A stretch of 64,000 bases of DNA from Spirochaeta isovalerica (lineage in GTDB: Bacteria > Spirochaetota > Spirochaetia > DSM-2461), in assembly GCF_014207565.1 (NCBI RefSeq), contig NZ_JACHGJ010000003.1, positions 47,851-111,850 of the forward strand, given 5' to 3'. The first letter of the stretch is position 1. The number at the start of each line of letters is the position of its first letter. The notes under the pieces were generated by a model. The model made no database searches. It was not told the origin of the DNA and saw nothing but the letters and a program-made list of their open reading frames with translations. Of this stretch, positions 7,707 to 16,336 are shown one piece after another. The translations under genes and the position numbers were made by a program.

Positions 7707-9965
7707 CTAAATATTCAGGGATTCCAGATCCAGGGGTATGAGAATCTCAAAGACCGTGCCTTCGGCGGAGCTTGACATTTCGATGCATCCCCGGTGCTCT
7801 TCTACAATCCTCTTGACGGAAGTGAGACCCAGCCCAACTCCTCTGCTTGTCTCTCTGGTCGTAAAGAAGGGTTCGTAAATCTTGTCCTGAATCTCTTCCG
7901 GTATTCCCGGGCCGGTATCGCTGACCTTAATGGAAAGGTAACGTCCGGGATAAACGCTGCATAGCGAACGGTAGCAGTAATCCCGGTCCAAGGAGCGTTC
8001 ATTCATAATAAAGGAAACTGTTCCTCCCGGTTCTACAGCCTGACCGGCATTGATTCCCAGATTGAGCAGGGCGTTCTGTATAGAGGAGCTTTCGCAAAAA
8101 AGGGTACAGGGGGCGTTTTCATTTTCGAAAACGAAATTGATATTTTTCTTTATGGTGAGACGTAGGATCTCAACGACTTCGGATACAACAGTCTCCATAT
8201 CCACTTTTCTGATAGAGCTGCGGTTGCCCTGACTGAAATTGAGAAGTTTGCTCACCAGATCGGCACCGTCTCCGCAGGAATCATAAATCATCCGGGCGTA
8301 TTTTTTTGCTTTCTCATCCATCAGCCTTTCGGGGGAGAGAAGAAGCTGGGATGCCGACATGATTCCCGATAATATATTATTGAAATCGTGAGCTATCCCT
8401 CCGGCCAGCTGGCCTATGGACTCCAGTTTCTGGGCCTGCATCAGGTGCTCCAGTATGGAGTTTTTCTCTTCCATAAGTCCGACCAGTTCGGTAATGTCTT
8501 TCTTGATAGACAGATACCCGTTGATCTGACCTTTTTCATCGAAGAACGGAGAGACTGATATATCCTGAATAATGACCGATCCGTCGGGATTCTCATTGGA
8601 AAACTGACCGCGCCAGGGATTTCCTTTTTCCACGTCTCTCCACAACTCTTCTGTTTTCCGGAGATTCTCCGCTGTGCTGGTACTGAAAATCTGTTCCGGT
8701 TTTTTTCCCAGTATCTGCTCCAGAGTGTAATTGTGCATAGCCAGAAAAGCCGGGTTGGCGTATATGAGCTTCCGGTTTTTATCGTATAGTTCAATGGTGT
8801 CGATAATCTGTTCAGAAGCCTGACGGAGATGCCTGAGAAACACCTCCGCTTTCTTACGTTTGATAAAATTGAGCAACAGAACCAGAAGAATGACCAGAAG
8901 TAACAGAAAAGCCGTGGAGTAGATAACAATTTCCACAATTTTCTCTTTGTCCATTGTTCCGGGAGAGTTAATGATTTTACTGCCCTCAGGTAGATCGGCG
9001 AGGGAAATATTAAACCGCTTCAATTCATTGTAGTCGAAATAGTACTGATTGGGACTGGTTTCAATAACCTTAATGGAGTTGATATCCTTTCCATTAAAGA
9101 TGTCAATGGCTAATCCGGCAGCTGTTTGTGCCTGTTCGTAGTGACTTATGAGCCGCCCACCGAGAACCCCGTCGCCCAATCCATGATACCAGAGATGATA
9201 GATGGGGAGAGATAGCGATTTATAAATCAGTTTGAGGCTTTCGTTAAAGCTTTTCGATTGATCATTTTTATCGAAATAGGCGGAGAGAAGAAGGACTCCG
9301 CTCCTGTCGTTCAGGTTTTCGAGTTTTTGTGCCAACTCGTCCCATGTGAGTTTTCTCAAGTCGAGATTTATAAAGCTGTATCCGGGAAATTGTTCTTTTA
9401 CAGACCAGAATGTTTTCAGATCCCCCTGGCCGCTTGCCGTTCCGTCGACTATGACGGTAATATTCCTCAATCCGGGATTCTGCTCGATCATCAGTTCGAC
9501 CGTGCCAGCCATGGAGACCTGTTCAACGACTCCCGTAACCCCCGAAACATTGTTCATGGAGACGGCTTTTTCCGTATCGTTAACCCCGAAAAAAACAATG
9601 GGCATACCCGAAAATAACAACTCCTTTTCCTGCAGGGCGAAAGTCAGAGCATTGTCGTCTCCCGTGATAATCAGGTCGTAGGGATCGCTGTTGGACATTT
9701 TATAAGATAGATACTCTCTGAAGAGCTTCCGGTTTTCCTCTTCGGGAAACCTCTTGGTATCCATAAATTCGACATCGAATTCTATGCCCTCCGGCTTGAA
9801 GCTGTCCTGAATGCCCTCTACCTGGTGAATAAACGTTGAGAAGGAGGGATGGTAGGAACTGATAAAGAGAACAGACCGGTCTTTTTCTTCTCCTGACAAA
9901 GGGGCAAGAATCCCTGTAACGAAGAGAATGATTAAAATACATTCAGGCATTGTGAACCTATTCAT
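7707..9965 (-). CDS. Sensor histidine kinase with fused extracellular substrate-binding domain
   Basis: A 752-residue protein. Residues 1-25 are a signal/anchor. About 30-320 resemble the ABC_sub_bind family (VLFISSYHPSFSTFIHQVEGI, ITGDDNALTF, PIVFFGVND). About 345-368 is a hydrophobic membrane helix (IYSTAFLLLLVILLVLLLNFI). A PAS domain follows (YANPAFLAMHNYTLEQILGK) with an FDEKGQINGYLSIKKDIT tail. The HisKA box is GGIAHDFNNILSG (phospho-His about 525), and the HATPase has NLGINAG, DTGPGIP and GVGLGLTSV. There is no receiver domain. The architecture lets a ligand outside the cytoplasmic membrane be read directly by the kinase. No cognate response regulator is adjacent, so its output partner is unknown. 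Confidence 0.85.
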   Translation of the reverse strand: MNRFTMPECILIILFVTGILAPLSGEEKDRSVLFISSYHPSFSTFIHQVEGIQDSFKPEGIEFDVEFMDTKRFPEEENRKLFREYLSYKMSNSDPYDLIITGDDNALTFALQEKELLFSGMPIVFFGVNDTEKAVSMNNVSGVTGVVEQVSMAGTVELMIEQNPGLRNITVIVDGTASGQGDLKTFWSVKEQFPGYSFINLDLRKLTWDELAQKLENLNDRSGVLLLSAYFDKNDQSKSFNESLKLIYKSLSLPIYHLWYHGLGDGVLGGRLISHYEQAQTAAGLAIDIFNGKDINSIKVIETSPNQYYFDYNELKRFNISLADLPEGSKIINSPGTMDKEKIVEIVIYSTAFLLLLVILLVLLLNFIKRKKAEVFLRHLRQASEQIIDTIELYDKNRKLIYANPAFLAMHNYTLEQILGKKPEQIFSTSTAENLRKTEELWRDVEKGNPWRGQFSNENPDGSVIIQDISVSPFFDEKGQINGYLSIKKDITELVGLMEEKNSILEHLMQAQKLESIGQLAGGIAHDFNNILSGIMSASQLLLSPERLMDEKAKKYARMIYDSCGDGADLVSKLLNFSQGNRSSIRKVDMETVVSEVVEILRLTIKKNINFVFENENAPCTLFCESSSIQNALLNLGINAGQAVEPGGTVSFIMNERSLDRDYCYRSLCSVYPGRYLSIKVSDTGPGIPEEIQDKIYEPFFTTRETSRGVGLGLTSVKRIVEEHRGCIEMSSSAEGTVFEILIPLDLESLNI

Positions 9966-10056
9966 TTTTTAATTATGGTTTATAGGATTTATAAAATCTA
10001 CCGGGATGGAAAAAGGTTTGCCTGTTCATCGGGTTTTTTTTCTGTTACCATATAAT

Positions 10057-10422
10057 ATGATGTTTTTATGGACCACTATTCATGTAAGTAATATGGAAAA
10101 GTCGCTTGAGTTCTACACAAAAGTACTCAATCTGAAAATCGACAGGAAATACAGTCCCGCGCCGCATATGGAACTGGCCTTTCTGGGAGACGGGGAAACG
10201 AAAGTAGAGCTGATCCGGGATAATACAGAAGGGGCTGTCAATCTAGAAGCACCCGTTTCTATGGGTTTCAGGACCGACTCTCTCGACAAGAAAATGGAAG
10301 AGCTGGAATCTATGGGTATACCTGTTGCGGAAGGGCCATTTCAGCCGACTCCGAATATCAGGTTCTTTTATGCAAAAGATCCCGACGGCATGAAGATTCA
10401 GTTCGTCGAGCAAAAATCCTGA
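10057..10422 (+). CDS. Glyoxalase / VOC-family protein
   Basis: The family start motif (FLWTTIHVSNMEKSLEFYTKVL) places the true start at the ATG at 10057 or 10060. An upstream in-frame ATG at 10006 would add residues that do not fit the family, and none of the starts has a clear ribosome site. The product is about 121 residues, a single VOC module pair: H in TIHV, E in ELAFLGDG…VELI and E at the C-terminus (KIQFVE) are in metal-ligand positions for a lactoylglutathione-lyase-like enzyme. The substrate is unknown; many such proteins are not true glyoxalase I. A small TCCTGA/TCAGGA hairpin (about 10418-10431) lies between this gene and the convergent regulator. Confidence 0.8.
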   Translation: MMFLWTTIHVSNMEKSLEFYTKVLNLKIDRKYSPAPHMELAFLGDGETKVELIRDNTEGAVNLEAPVSMGFRTDSLDKKMEELESMGIPVAEGPFQPTPNIRFFYAKDPDGMKIQFVEQKS

Positions 10423-10424
10423 AA

Positions 10425-11144
10425 TCAGGAAAAGCTCAATCTGTAACTGACAGCTTTACCGGGATTTTCCGATTCCGGCAGATAGAGAAATTCCAGACAG
10501 CCGGGTTTAAAAATCCTCAACTCTTTCCAGGCCGGCTTTTCGTTTTTCAGGAATGTGTCTGTTTCGATGGTAAATGACGCACCTCCGGGAGGGGTTTCCA
10601 GCAGCTGAGATTCCCTGTCTTCCAGTATCCGGCTTTTAACTACGGTTTCCGATCTGCCCGGATTGATCCCGCAAGTTTCGATAAAATAATTCCCTATATC
10701 TTCTCCGGGTGTATGATCCATAAAGTTTTTACACAACCCGGCGGATATTTGCTGAATAATGATAAGATAGGGTTTTCCATCGGCCGTTTTCAATCTTTCC
10801 ACATGATATATATCTTCCGACCAGTCCGGATCACCGGTAATCCTCTCCATGGTTATCAATTCGTCTCCGGGGATCATTCCCGCCTCCTCGGCGCTTTTGT
10901 CAAAATCCACAAAATGGGAGATCCTGCGGTTTCTGACAAATGTGCCGATCCCTTTTTTAAATTCGAGAACTCCTTCCGATACGAGGCTCGAAAGAGCTTT
11001 GTTGGCCGTGGCTCTGCTGACGCTGAATCTTTCGCAGATAGCCCTTTCGGTGAGGAATTTTTCGCCACCTCTGTACTCTCCGCTTAATATGAGATTTTTC
11101 AGATATTGATTCAGCTGCTGATAGATCGGCGATTTATTGATCAT
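10425..11144 (-). CDS. GntR-family transcriptional regulator (HutC/UTRA subfamily)
   Basis: A 239-residue protein. The N-terminal winged helix (IYQQLNQYLKNLILSGEYRGGEKFLTERAICERFSVSRATANKALSSL, then EFKKGIGTFV) is typical GntR. About residues 85-235 form a UTRA ligand domain (VERLKTADGKPYLI, the GNYFIE segment, an E-T-D-T-FL strand). UTRA proteins usually sense phosphorylated sugars, amino-sugars or histidine-related metabolites; the ligand here cannot be named. It lies between the convergent VOC gene and the divergent Sel1 gene. The 47-base divergent spacer could carry its operator, though I see no clear palindrome there. Confidence 0.85.
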   Translation of the reverse strand: MINKSPIYQQLNQYLKNLILSGEYRGGEKFLTERAICERFSVSRATANKALSSLVSEGVLEFKKGIGTFVRNRRISHFVDFDKSAEEAGMIPGDELITMERITGDPDWSEDIYHVERLKTADGKPYLIIIQQISAGLCKNFMDHTPGEDIGNYFIETCGINPGRSETVVKSRILEDRESQLLETPPGGASFTIETDTFLKNEKPAWKELRIFKPGCLEFLYLPESENPGKAVSYRLSFS

Positions 11145-11191
11145 ATGGAAGATTGTACCATAATATCTTATGCTTTTAAAATGGAGCTTAA

Positions 11192-11656
11192 ATGAAACGG
11201 ATTCTTCCTCTTGTTCTCTGCCTTATCCTGACTCCTTGCATTTTCGGTGAAACGCTGCGAAGTCTCCAGGCATATGCCGATCACGGCGACCGTGACGCCC
11301 AGTTCAAACTGGGGCTCTGGTACTATTCCGGTTACAAAGTGGAACGGGATTTTGAAAAAGCCGCTGCCTATTTTGCCCTGTCAGCCGACCAGGATCATCT
11401 CGATGCGTATTTTCTCCTCGGCTACATGAAATATTACGGAGAGGGGATTGAACAGGATGTTCCCGAAGGTCTGAGACTGTTCGGGCAGGCCGCTCTTCTC
11501 GGGCATATTCAGGCCCAGTTCGATCTGGGATTTATCTATTATAAAGGGCTTATGACCGAAGAGGACCGGGAGAAAGGACTGGAGCTGATTTCCCTGGCTG
11601 CGGAGAACGGTTATAAAAAGGCGGAGGATTTTCTCCGGTCTCTACCAGCTGATTAG
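11192..11656 (+). CDS. Exported Sel1-repeat protein
   Basis: A 154-residue protein with a signal peptide (MKRILPLVLCLILTPCIFGET). Three to four Sel1-like repeats fill the mature part: DRDAQFKLGLWYYSGYKVERDFEKAAAYF, DAYFLLGYMKYYGEGIEQDVPEGLRLF, IQAQFDLGFIYYKGLMTEEDREKGLELI, and a last half-repeat. Sel1 repeats are TPR-like helical hairpins used for protein contacts. The protein is probably periplasmic. It precedes the OmpA-like gene by about 85 bases on the same strand and may be co-expressed with it. Confidence 0.8.
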   Translation: MKRILPLVLCLILTPCIFGETLRSLQAYADHGDRDAQFKLGLWYYSGYKVERDFEKAAAYFALSADQDHLDAYFLLGYMKYYGEGIEQDVPEGLRLFGQAALLGHIQAQFDLGFIYYKGLMTEEDREKGLELISLAAENGYKKAEDFLRSLPAD

Positions 11657-11741
11657 GGGCTGCTTACCGGAATTATGCATTGGCATGGTATTCCTGCAGA
11701 AGCATCTCATCAATAAAAGCCCTGCCGTCGATGATCAATAT

Positions 11742-12926
11742 ATGCTGAATAAAAAAAGAATACTATTGGGTATCCCGCTGTTTGTCATTGCGGCGCTTAG
11801 CTCTCTGGAAGCTGAAAATGACCGGATTCTCAGCTTTATACAGGTAGAAGGCCGTGTCCTCCATGCCGATTCACGGGTGGATGAACAGGTATACATAAAC
11901 GGTTATCTGAGCCATACCGCTCAGATCGATGAGTTTTCCCTTTCGTCGATCGTGAAGGTTGATGAAAAGGGGAAAGCACTTCTCGACTCCAGCTTCAGGA
12001 CAGTCGAAAGAATCGGGAGGTTCTACGAATGGGTCAGCTCCGAGAATGTTCGTCTCGAGAGAGAGCCTTCCGGATTTATGACAGTTCCCGCTGATGCGGC
12101 GCGCCCTGTGCTGCGCCAGGTACCGACATTTCCCTCTGAACCGATCGCCCCCGGTGATTCCTGGACCGCCGCTGCCGAAGAAGTCCATGTCCTGCGCATT
12201 AACGGTACTCTATACGGACCCTACCGGAGTACGACCCAGGTCCTCTATACATACAGGGAAGACCGCATGATTGATGGCCGGCATACGGCCTTGATCGATC
12301 TGGAATACAGTCTTTATCTACCGGTGCGCCGGGAGGGCGAACCGGTCCGGCTTATATCGGGACAATCGCAGCAGCAGCTTGTCTGGGATCTGGAAAAAGG
12401 ACAGCCTTTCACAAAAACGGAAGATTTCGAATTTCTGATGATGATGAGCAATGGCACGTCCCAGGAGTTTGTAGGTCGCAGCTTTACGGAATACAGGGAG
12501 ACTGAAAGCCTTGACAGGGAGGGGACGGCCGAAACTCTCAGAAACGAGTTGGGAGACGACTCGGGGATAACGGTCGAACCGACAGGTGAAGGTGTTCTCC
12601 TCTCTCTCGCGGAACTGGATCGCATACTGTTTGAACCGGAATCGGCTGAACTTCGGGCCGCAGAAGCCCAGCGGCTCAACAGGCTCGCTGAAATCCTCAA
12701 AGGTTATTCCGATAGAGATATTCTGATAACCGGTCATACAGCGGATTATGGAACAGCCGCCGGCAGAAGCCGCCTCTCTTTCGAAAGAGCTTCAGCCGTA
12801 GCTGACAGGCTTTTCCCCGATGGGCGGAAAGGAAGGGGAAAACTATTTCTCCGGGGCGCCGGCAGTACGGAACCGACGGGGACGGACCGGGAGAACCGAA
12901 GGGTTGAAATCCTTATTCTCGATTGA
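11742..12926 (+). CDS. Exported protein with C-terminal OmpA-like peptidoglycan-binding domain
   Basis: I start at the ATG at 11742, which gives a proper signal peptide (MLNKKRILLGIPLFVIAALSSLEA); a longer frame begins at 11685 but places 19 polar residues before it. Neither start has a good ribosome site. The product is 394 residues. About 30-280 is beta-rich and unassigned, with a PGDSWTAAAEEV segment seen in exported proteins of this type. About 300-394 is an OmpA domain: ILFEPESAELRAAEAQRL, ILITGHTADYGT, LSFERASAVADRL, and NRRVEILIL near the end. The protein should tether the envelope to peptidoglycan. The short Pro/Gly loop near GKLFLRGAGS is compressed relative to E. coli OmpA. Confidence 0.8.
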   Translation: MLNKKRILLGIPLFVIAALSSLEAENDRILSFIQVEGRVLHADSRVDEQVYINGYLSHTAQIDEFSLSSIVKVDEKGKALLDSSFRTVERIGRFYEWVSSENVRLEREPSGFMTVPADAARPVLRQVPTFPSEPIAPGDSWTAAAEEVHVLRINGTLYGPYRSTTQVLYTYREDRMIDGRHTALIDLEYSLYLPVRREGEPVRLISGQSQQQLVWDLEKGQPFTKTEDFEFLMMMSNGTSQEFVGRSFTEYRETESLDREGTAETLRNELGDDSGITVEPTGEGVLLSLAELDRILFEPESAELRAAEAQRLNRLAEILKGYSDRDILITGHTADYGTAAGRSRLSFERASAVADRLFPDGRKGRGKLFLRGAGSTEPTGTDRENRRVEILILD

Positions 12927-12953
12927 TTTATACAGGACACCATAAAAAGATTA

Positions 12954-12982
12954 TTGATATTCCCAGCAAGAGAATGTAAAAT
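12954..12982 (+). promoter_or_regulatory. Sigma-70-type promoter of the tRNA-Ser gene
   Basis: TTGATA (12954-12959), a 17-base spacer and TAAAAT (12977-12982) each match the consensus at five of six positions. Transcription would start about 12989, a few bases before the tRNA 5' end. Confidence 0.65.
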
Positions 12983-12996
12983 GCAGCGTGTAATCA

Positions 12997-13083
12997 GGAG
13001 AGGTGCCGGAGTGGTCGAACGGGCCTGACTCGAAATCAGGTGTACTGTCCGCAGTACCGAGGGTTCGAATCCCTCCTTCTCCG
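12997..13083 (+). tRNA. tRNA-Ser, anticodon CGA
   Basis: An 87-base class II tRNA folds completely. The acceptor GGAGAGG (12997-13003) pairs with CTTCTCC (13076-13082), with one G-U. The anticodon stem is CCTGA/TCAGG with loop CTCGAAA, so the anticodon is CGA at 13031-13033, reading UCG. A long variable arm runs 13041-13058, as expected for tRNA-Ser. The T stem is GAGGG/CCCTC with loop TTCGAAT. The discriminator is G (13083), as usual for serine, and CCA is not encoded. The D arm starts with GCCGGAGTGG. The 3' end is followed by a T-rich stretch before the convergent kinase gene. Confidence 0.95.
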
Positions 13084-13102
13084 ATTTCTTTTTCCTACCT
13101 GT

Positions 13103-15112
13103 TTATATTTCAAAGATGAAACTCGATCCTTCATCCAGTTTGCTTTCCACCCGGATTTGTCCCTTGTGTTTTTCAATGAATTCTTTACAGATAAGCAGTC
13201 CCAGCCCCGACCCTCTTTCATGATTGGTTCCTTTTGTGCTCATATTGGTCGCAATATTGAACAGCGAATCGATTTTCTCCTGACTCATCCCGACTCCGTT
13301 ATCTATAATGCTGACTCTGGCCTGCGGGTTTCCTTTTTCGACTCTAACAGAAATTCTTCCCTTTTCTCCGGTAAATTTAATGGCATTGGAAATGAGATTC
13401 CGCACCACCGTATCGATCATGTTACCGTCGATCAGCGGCGAAATCTCATCAATAATTTCCGGAACGATCGTAATACCCTTTTCTCCCGCATTATGTTCGA
13501 AGAGCTGGATATTGTTTTCCACAATCTCCTTCAGAGGATATTTGACCGGTGTGAAAGAAATCAATCCCCTTTGGGCTCTGGACCAGGTGAGAAGGTTGTC
13601 GAGAAGGCGGTTGATGTTTCCCGCTCCTTCGCTGATATATACCAGGAAATCCGATTTTTCCTTTTCCGACAGTCCGAATCTGTCCGATTGCAGCATCTGG
13701 GAGAAATTCAGGATTGTGCTCAGGGGATTTTTCAGATCATGGGCTACTATGGAGAAAAATTTGTCCTTTGTGGCATTGAGATCGGTCAGCTGTTTTTTCG
13801 ATTCGATCAGATCCTCAAGCGCCTGTTTCAGCGCGGTTATATCTACGACGAAAGTCACTTTTTTTGGGGATCCGTCCGTTCCCTCTATGTAGGCGGCGTC
13901 CGCGAGTATCGTGTGTTTTTTCCCTTCCTTATCCAGAACCTGCCATTCGCCCCTTATCTCCTTGCCTTCCCTTATAAAATCATCGTGGGCCCGGCTGAGA
14001 TATTCCCTGTTCTCTTCGGGAACAATCATTGTGAAGTGATTGCCGATTAATTCTTCCCTGGTATATTTGTAGAGTTTCACGTAAGCCTCGTTCACCATTT
14101 CAAAGAAACCCGATTCATTAGTGAGACACATGGCGGCGACATTCTGATCAAAAATGGTACGGAATCTTTTCTCGCTTTCCTTCAGATGCTTTTCCTGCTC
14201 CTTCTTGTCCGAAATATCCCTGATAACGATGGTTGAAAATTGATATTCGTCGCGAACGATGACAGGACTGACGGCGATGTCCAGATATTTATTCAGAAAC
14301 TCTTCGTATCTCTCCTGCTGACAGGCTTCTCTGTTGGAAATGGCGCGACAACCGGGACAATCGTCAAAACGTTTATGTCCGTGAATAGCGAGGTAATAGT
14401 ATGTTCCTATAAGTTCGCCGGCGCTCCTGCCGGTTAGTTTTTCAGCGCTTGCATTGACATCGCGGATTATATAGTCTTTGTCGACAAGAAAAATAGCGTC
14501 ATTAACCGATGCAAAACTCTGTTTCCAGATTTCCTTTTCAAAATCAATCAGTCTTTCAAGTTCTTTTTCCTGCGTTACATCGATAACCGTAATATTAATA
14601 CGCCATTCATTGCTTTCAGATAAATGAAAGCGTCGGCTTTCCACGCGGCATTCCCGCAGCTCTGTTTTCTCTTTGGTGTCACTTACATCAAAGAAAAGAA
14701 AAATCATCAGATCTGTTTCCGGGGCTTTTTGCAAATCCTGGAAATGGAAGTAAAAGGCATCCTGTGATTGAGGCGCTATAAAGGCGGTCATCTTTTTACC
14801 CAGCACATCATATCGGGCGGCATTGAGAAAATTGAGAAAGGTAGCATTGGCTTCGAGAATGGTCTGATCATCGTTCAGTGTTATATAACCGGCGGGAGAC
14901 TGATCGTAGAGAGCCTGGGCTTTTTTTGCGGAAAGCTCTTTTTCTCTTGTTATTCTTATCAGCTCTTCGTTCTGGTGCTCCAGTTCTATCTGATATATCT
15001 GAAGTTCTTCCACCAGATTTTCCAGATTATCGGTGTACAGCTCAGGCGCCGTATGTTTTTTTTTCTGTAGAATCTCTTCCGCTTTTCTTCTCAGTCTATC
15101 GTAATCCTGCAT
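13103..15112 (-). CDS. Multi-PAS sensor histidine kinase (cytoplasmic)
   Basis: A 669-residue protein without transmembrane segments. An N-terminal coiled coil (about 1-55, DRLRRKAEEILQKKK… EHQNEELIRITREKE) is followed by three PAS domains: about 65-175 (AGYITLNDDQTILEANATFLNF), about 195-300, and about 315-435 (FRTIFDQNVAAMC). The second PAS carries an unusual CPGC…C cysteine group (KRFDDCPGCRAISNREACQ), a possible metal or redox site. HisKA has FFSIVAHDLKNPLSTI (phospho-His about 458). The HATPase has RNLISNAIKF, DNGVG and GSGLGLLICKEF. It lies 11 bases downstream of a receiver-PP2C protein on the same strand, so the two are likely a co-transcribed pair. It ends 20 bases from the convergent tRNA. 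Confidence 0.88.
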   Translation of the reverse strand: MQDYDRLRRKAEEILQKKKHTAPELYTDNLENLVEELQIYQIELEHQNEELIRITREKELSAKKAQALYDQSPAGYITLNDDQTILEANATFLNFLNAARYDVLGKKMTAFIAPQSQDAFYFHFQDLQKAPETDLMIFLFFDVSDTKEKTELRECRVESRRFHLSESNEWRINITVIDVTQEKELERLIDFEKEIWKQSFASVNDAIFLVDKDYIIRDVNASAEKLTGRSAGELIGTYYYLAIHGHKRFDDCPGCRAISNREACQQERYEEFLNKYLDIAVSPVIVRDEYQFSTIVIRDISDKKEQEKHLKESEKRFRTIFDQNVAAMCLTNESGFFEMVNEAYVKLYKYTREELIGNHFTMIVPEENREYLSRAHDDFIREGKEIRGEWQVLDKEGKKHTILADAAYIEGTDGSPKKVTFVVDITALKQALEDLIESKKQLTDLNATKDKFFSIVAHDLKNPLSTILNFSQMLQSDRFGLSEKEKSDFLVYISEGAGNINRLLDNLLTWSRAQRGLISFTPVKYPLKEIVENNIQLFEHNAGEKGITIVPEIIDEISPLIDGNMIDTVVRNLISNAIKFTGEKGRISVRVEKGNPQARVSIIDNGVGMSQEKIDSLFNIATNMSTKGTNHERGSGLGLLICKEFIEKHKGQIRVESKLDEGSSFIFEI

Positions 15113-15123
15113 GTTTTCCCCGG

Positions 15124-16230
15124 TTATATCTGAACGCCCATTATCAGAATATCGTCGTTATTGTCAGCTGCCGGACTGATCGATTCCGAGAGGATCTCAA
15201 TCTGTTCTCTCACAGATTTTCCTTCGGATTCCCTCAGGGCTTTTATTATCTGATCATAGCCGTCCGGTGCACGCAATTCATCAACAAGACCATCGGTAAA
15301 CATGAAAATCCTGTCGCCTTCTTTCAATCTGGTTTCGTGAACTTTGATAACAGGGTTTTCCATCGTACCCAGCATATGGCCCCGCTCCCGTATCAGTTCA
15401 ATCGAGCCATCGCCATGTTGGATAAGCGGAAAGGGATGACCGGCATTGATTAAGCTGGCTCTTCCTGTATCCCTGTTCACATAAAGGAGGATTAAAGAGA
15501 CAAAAAGATCGTCATCTATCACTTTATTGAGAAGCTGATTGATCTGACCGATTATCTGTTTGGGCGTATAGATCACCGATGTGTACTGGCGGATCGCCGT
15601 TTTCAGAGCCGAACTCGTTACGATTGATGCTATATCATGACCTGAAACATCGGCGCATATGTAAATGTAGTGATTTTCCGTCAGCTTCACCACATCGTAA
15701 TAATCTCCGCCCGCTTCCCTCAGCGGTTTGTGGTAGACGTGGAAAAGAGCGTCCGGAATTGATTCCGGGTCAATCAGTATCGATTTCTGGGCGTCGGAAA
15801 TGCTTTTCAGGTCCTGGCTGTATTTAGCCATCAGTTCGTTCTGCACAGCTTTCAGCTGGATATGATTTCTGATACGGGCGATGACTTCTTCATCATGGAA
15901 AGGTTTTGTAATGTAGTCAACGCCTCCGCATTTCAATCCCTCTACGGTGGATTCTTTCGAATAATCCGCCGTCAGGAAGATGACAGGAATAGAATAGGTT
16001 TTACTGTTATCCTTCAGTTTCCGGCAGGTTTCCAATCCGGTCTCTCCGGGCATCATCATATCCAGAATGATTAAATCGGGCAGTTCTTTTTCTGCCGTTT
16101 TCCGACCTTCCGCACCGTTTTGAGCTTGCAGAGTTTCAAAGCCCTCTGAAGTTAATAGCTTTGATAGATAGACACGGTTGGGAAGAGTGTCATCGATAAT
16201 CAGTATTTTTATTTTTTCCAGCATGTCCAT
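15124..16230 (-). CDS. Response regulator with PP2C/SpoIIE-type phosphatase output (RsbU-like)
   Basis: A 368-residue protein. The receiver spans about 5-125: acidic pair in IDDT, phospho-acceptor in ILDMMMPG, Thr in FLTAD, Lys in YITKPF. A short coiled linker leads to a PPM phosphatase of the SpoIIE type (about 165-368): REAGGDYYDVV, ICADVSGHDIAS, FMFTDGLVDEL and DDILIM carry the metal-binding aspartates. Such proteins dephosphorylate anti-sigma-factor antagonists or related partners. No STAS protein or anti-sigma kinase is nearby in this window, so the target lies elsewhere. The PAS kinase immediately downstream is the natural phosphodonor. Confidence 0.88.
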   Translation of the reverse strand: MDMLEKIKILIIDDTLPNRVYLSKLLTSEGFETLQAQNGAEGRKTAEKELPDLIILDMMMPGETGLETCRKLKDNSKTYSIPVIFLTADYSKESTVEGLKCGGVDYITKPFHDEEVIARIRNHIQLKAVQNELMAKYSQDLKSISDAQKSILIDPESIPDALFHVYHKPLREAGGDYYDVVKLTENHYIYICADVSGHDIASIVTSSALKTAIRQYTSVIYTPKQIIGQINQLLNKVIDDDLFVSLILLYVNRDTGRASLINAGHPFPLIQHGDGSIELIRERGHMLGTMENPVIKVHETRLKEGDRIFMFTDGLVDELRAPDGYDQIIKALRESEGKSVREQIEILSESISPAADNNDDILIMGVQI

Positions 16231-16336
16231 ATTACCCGAAACCTGAAAGATTCTATTGGAATTATAATTGGTAATTCTATACTTCTCAATCTTCTTTTAG
16301 ATTTCGGGCGTATATGAGCCGTAAGTTCTGGAATTA

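Noticed and set aside
8441..8938. 165-codon minus-strand frame inside the sensor kinase
   Set aside because: Out-of-frame shadow of the kinase; Trp/Arg/Ser-rich with no homology.
13040..14050. Long plus-strand frame (336 codons) from the tRNA into the PAS kinase
   Set aside because: It is the complement of the kinase, rich in Phe/Arg/Ser, with no domain and no ribosome site, and it starts inside the tRNA.
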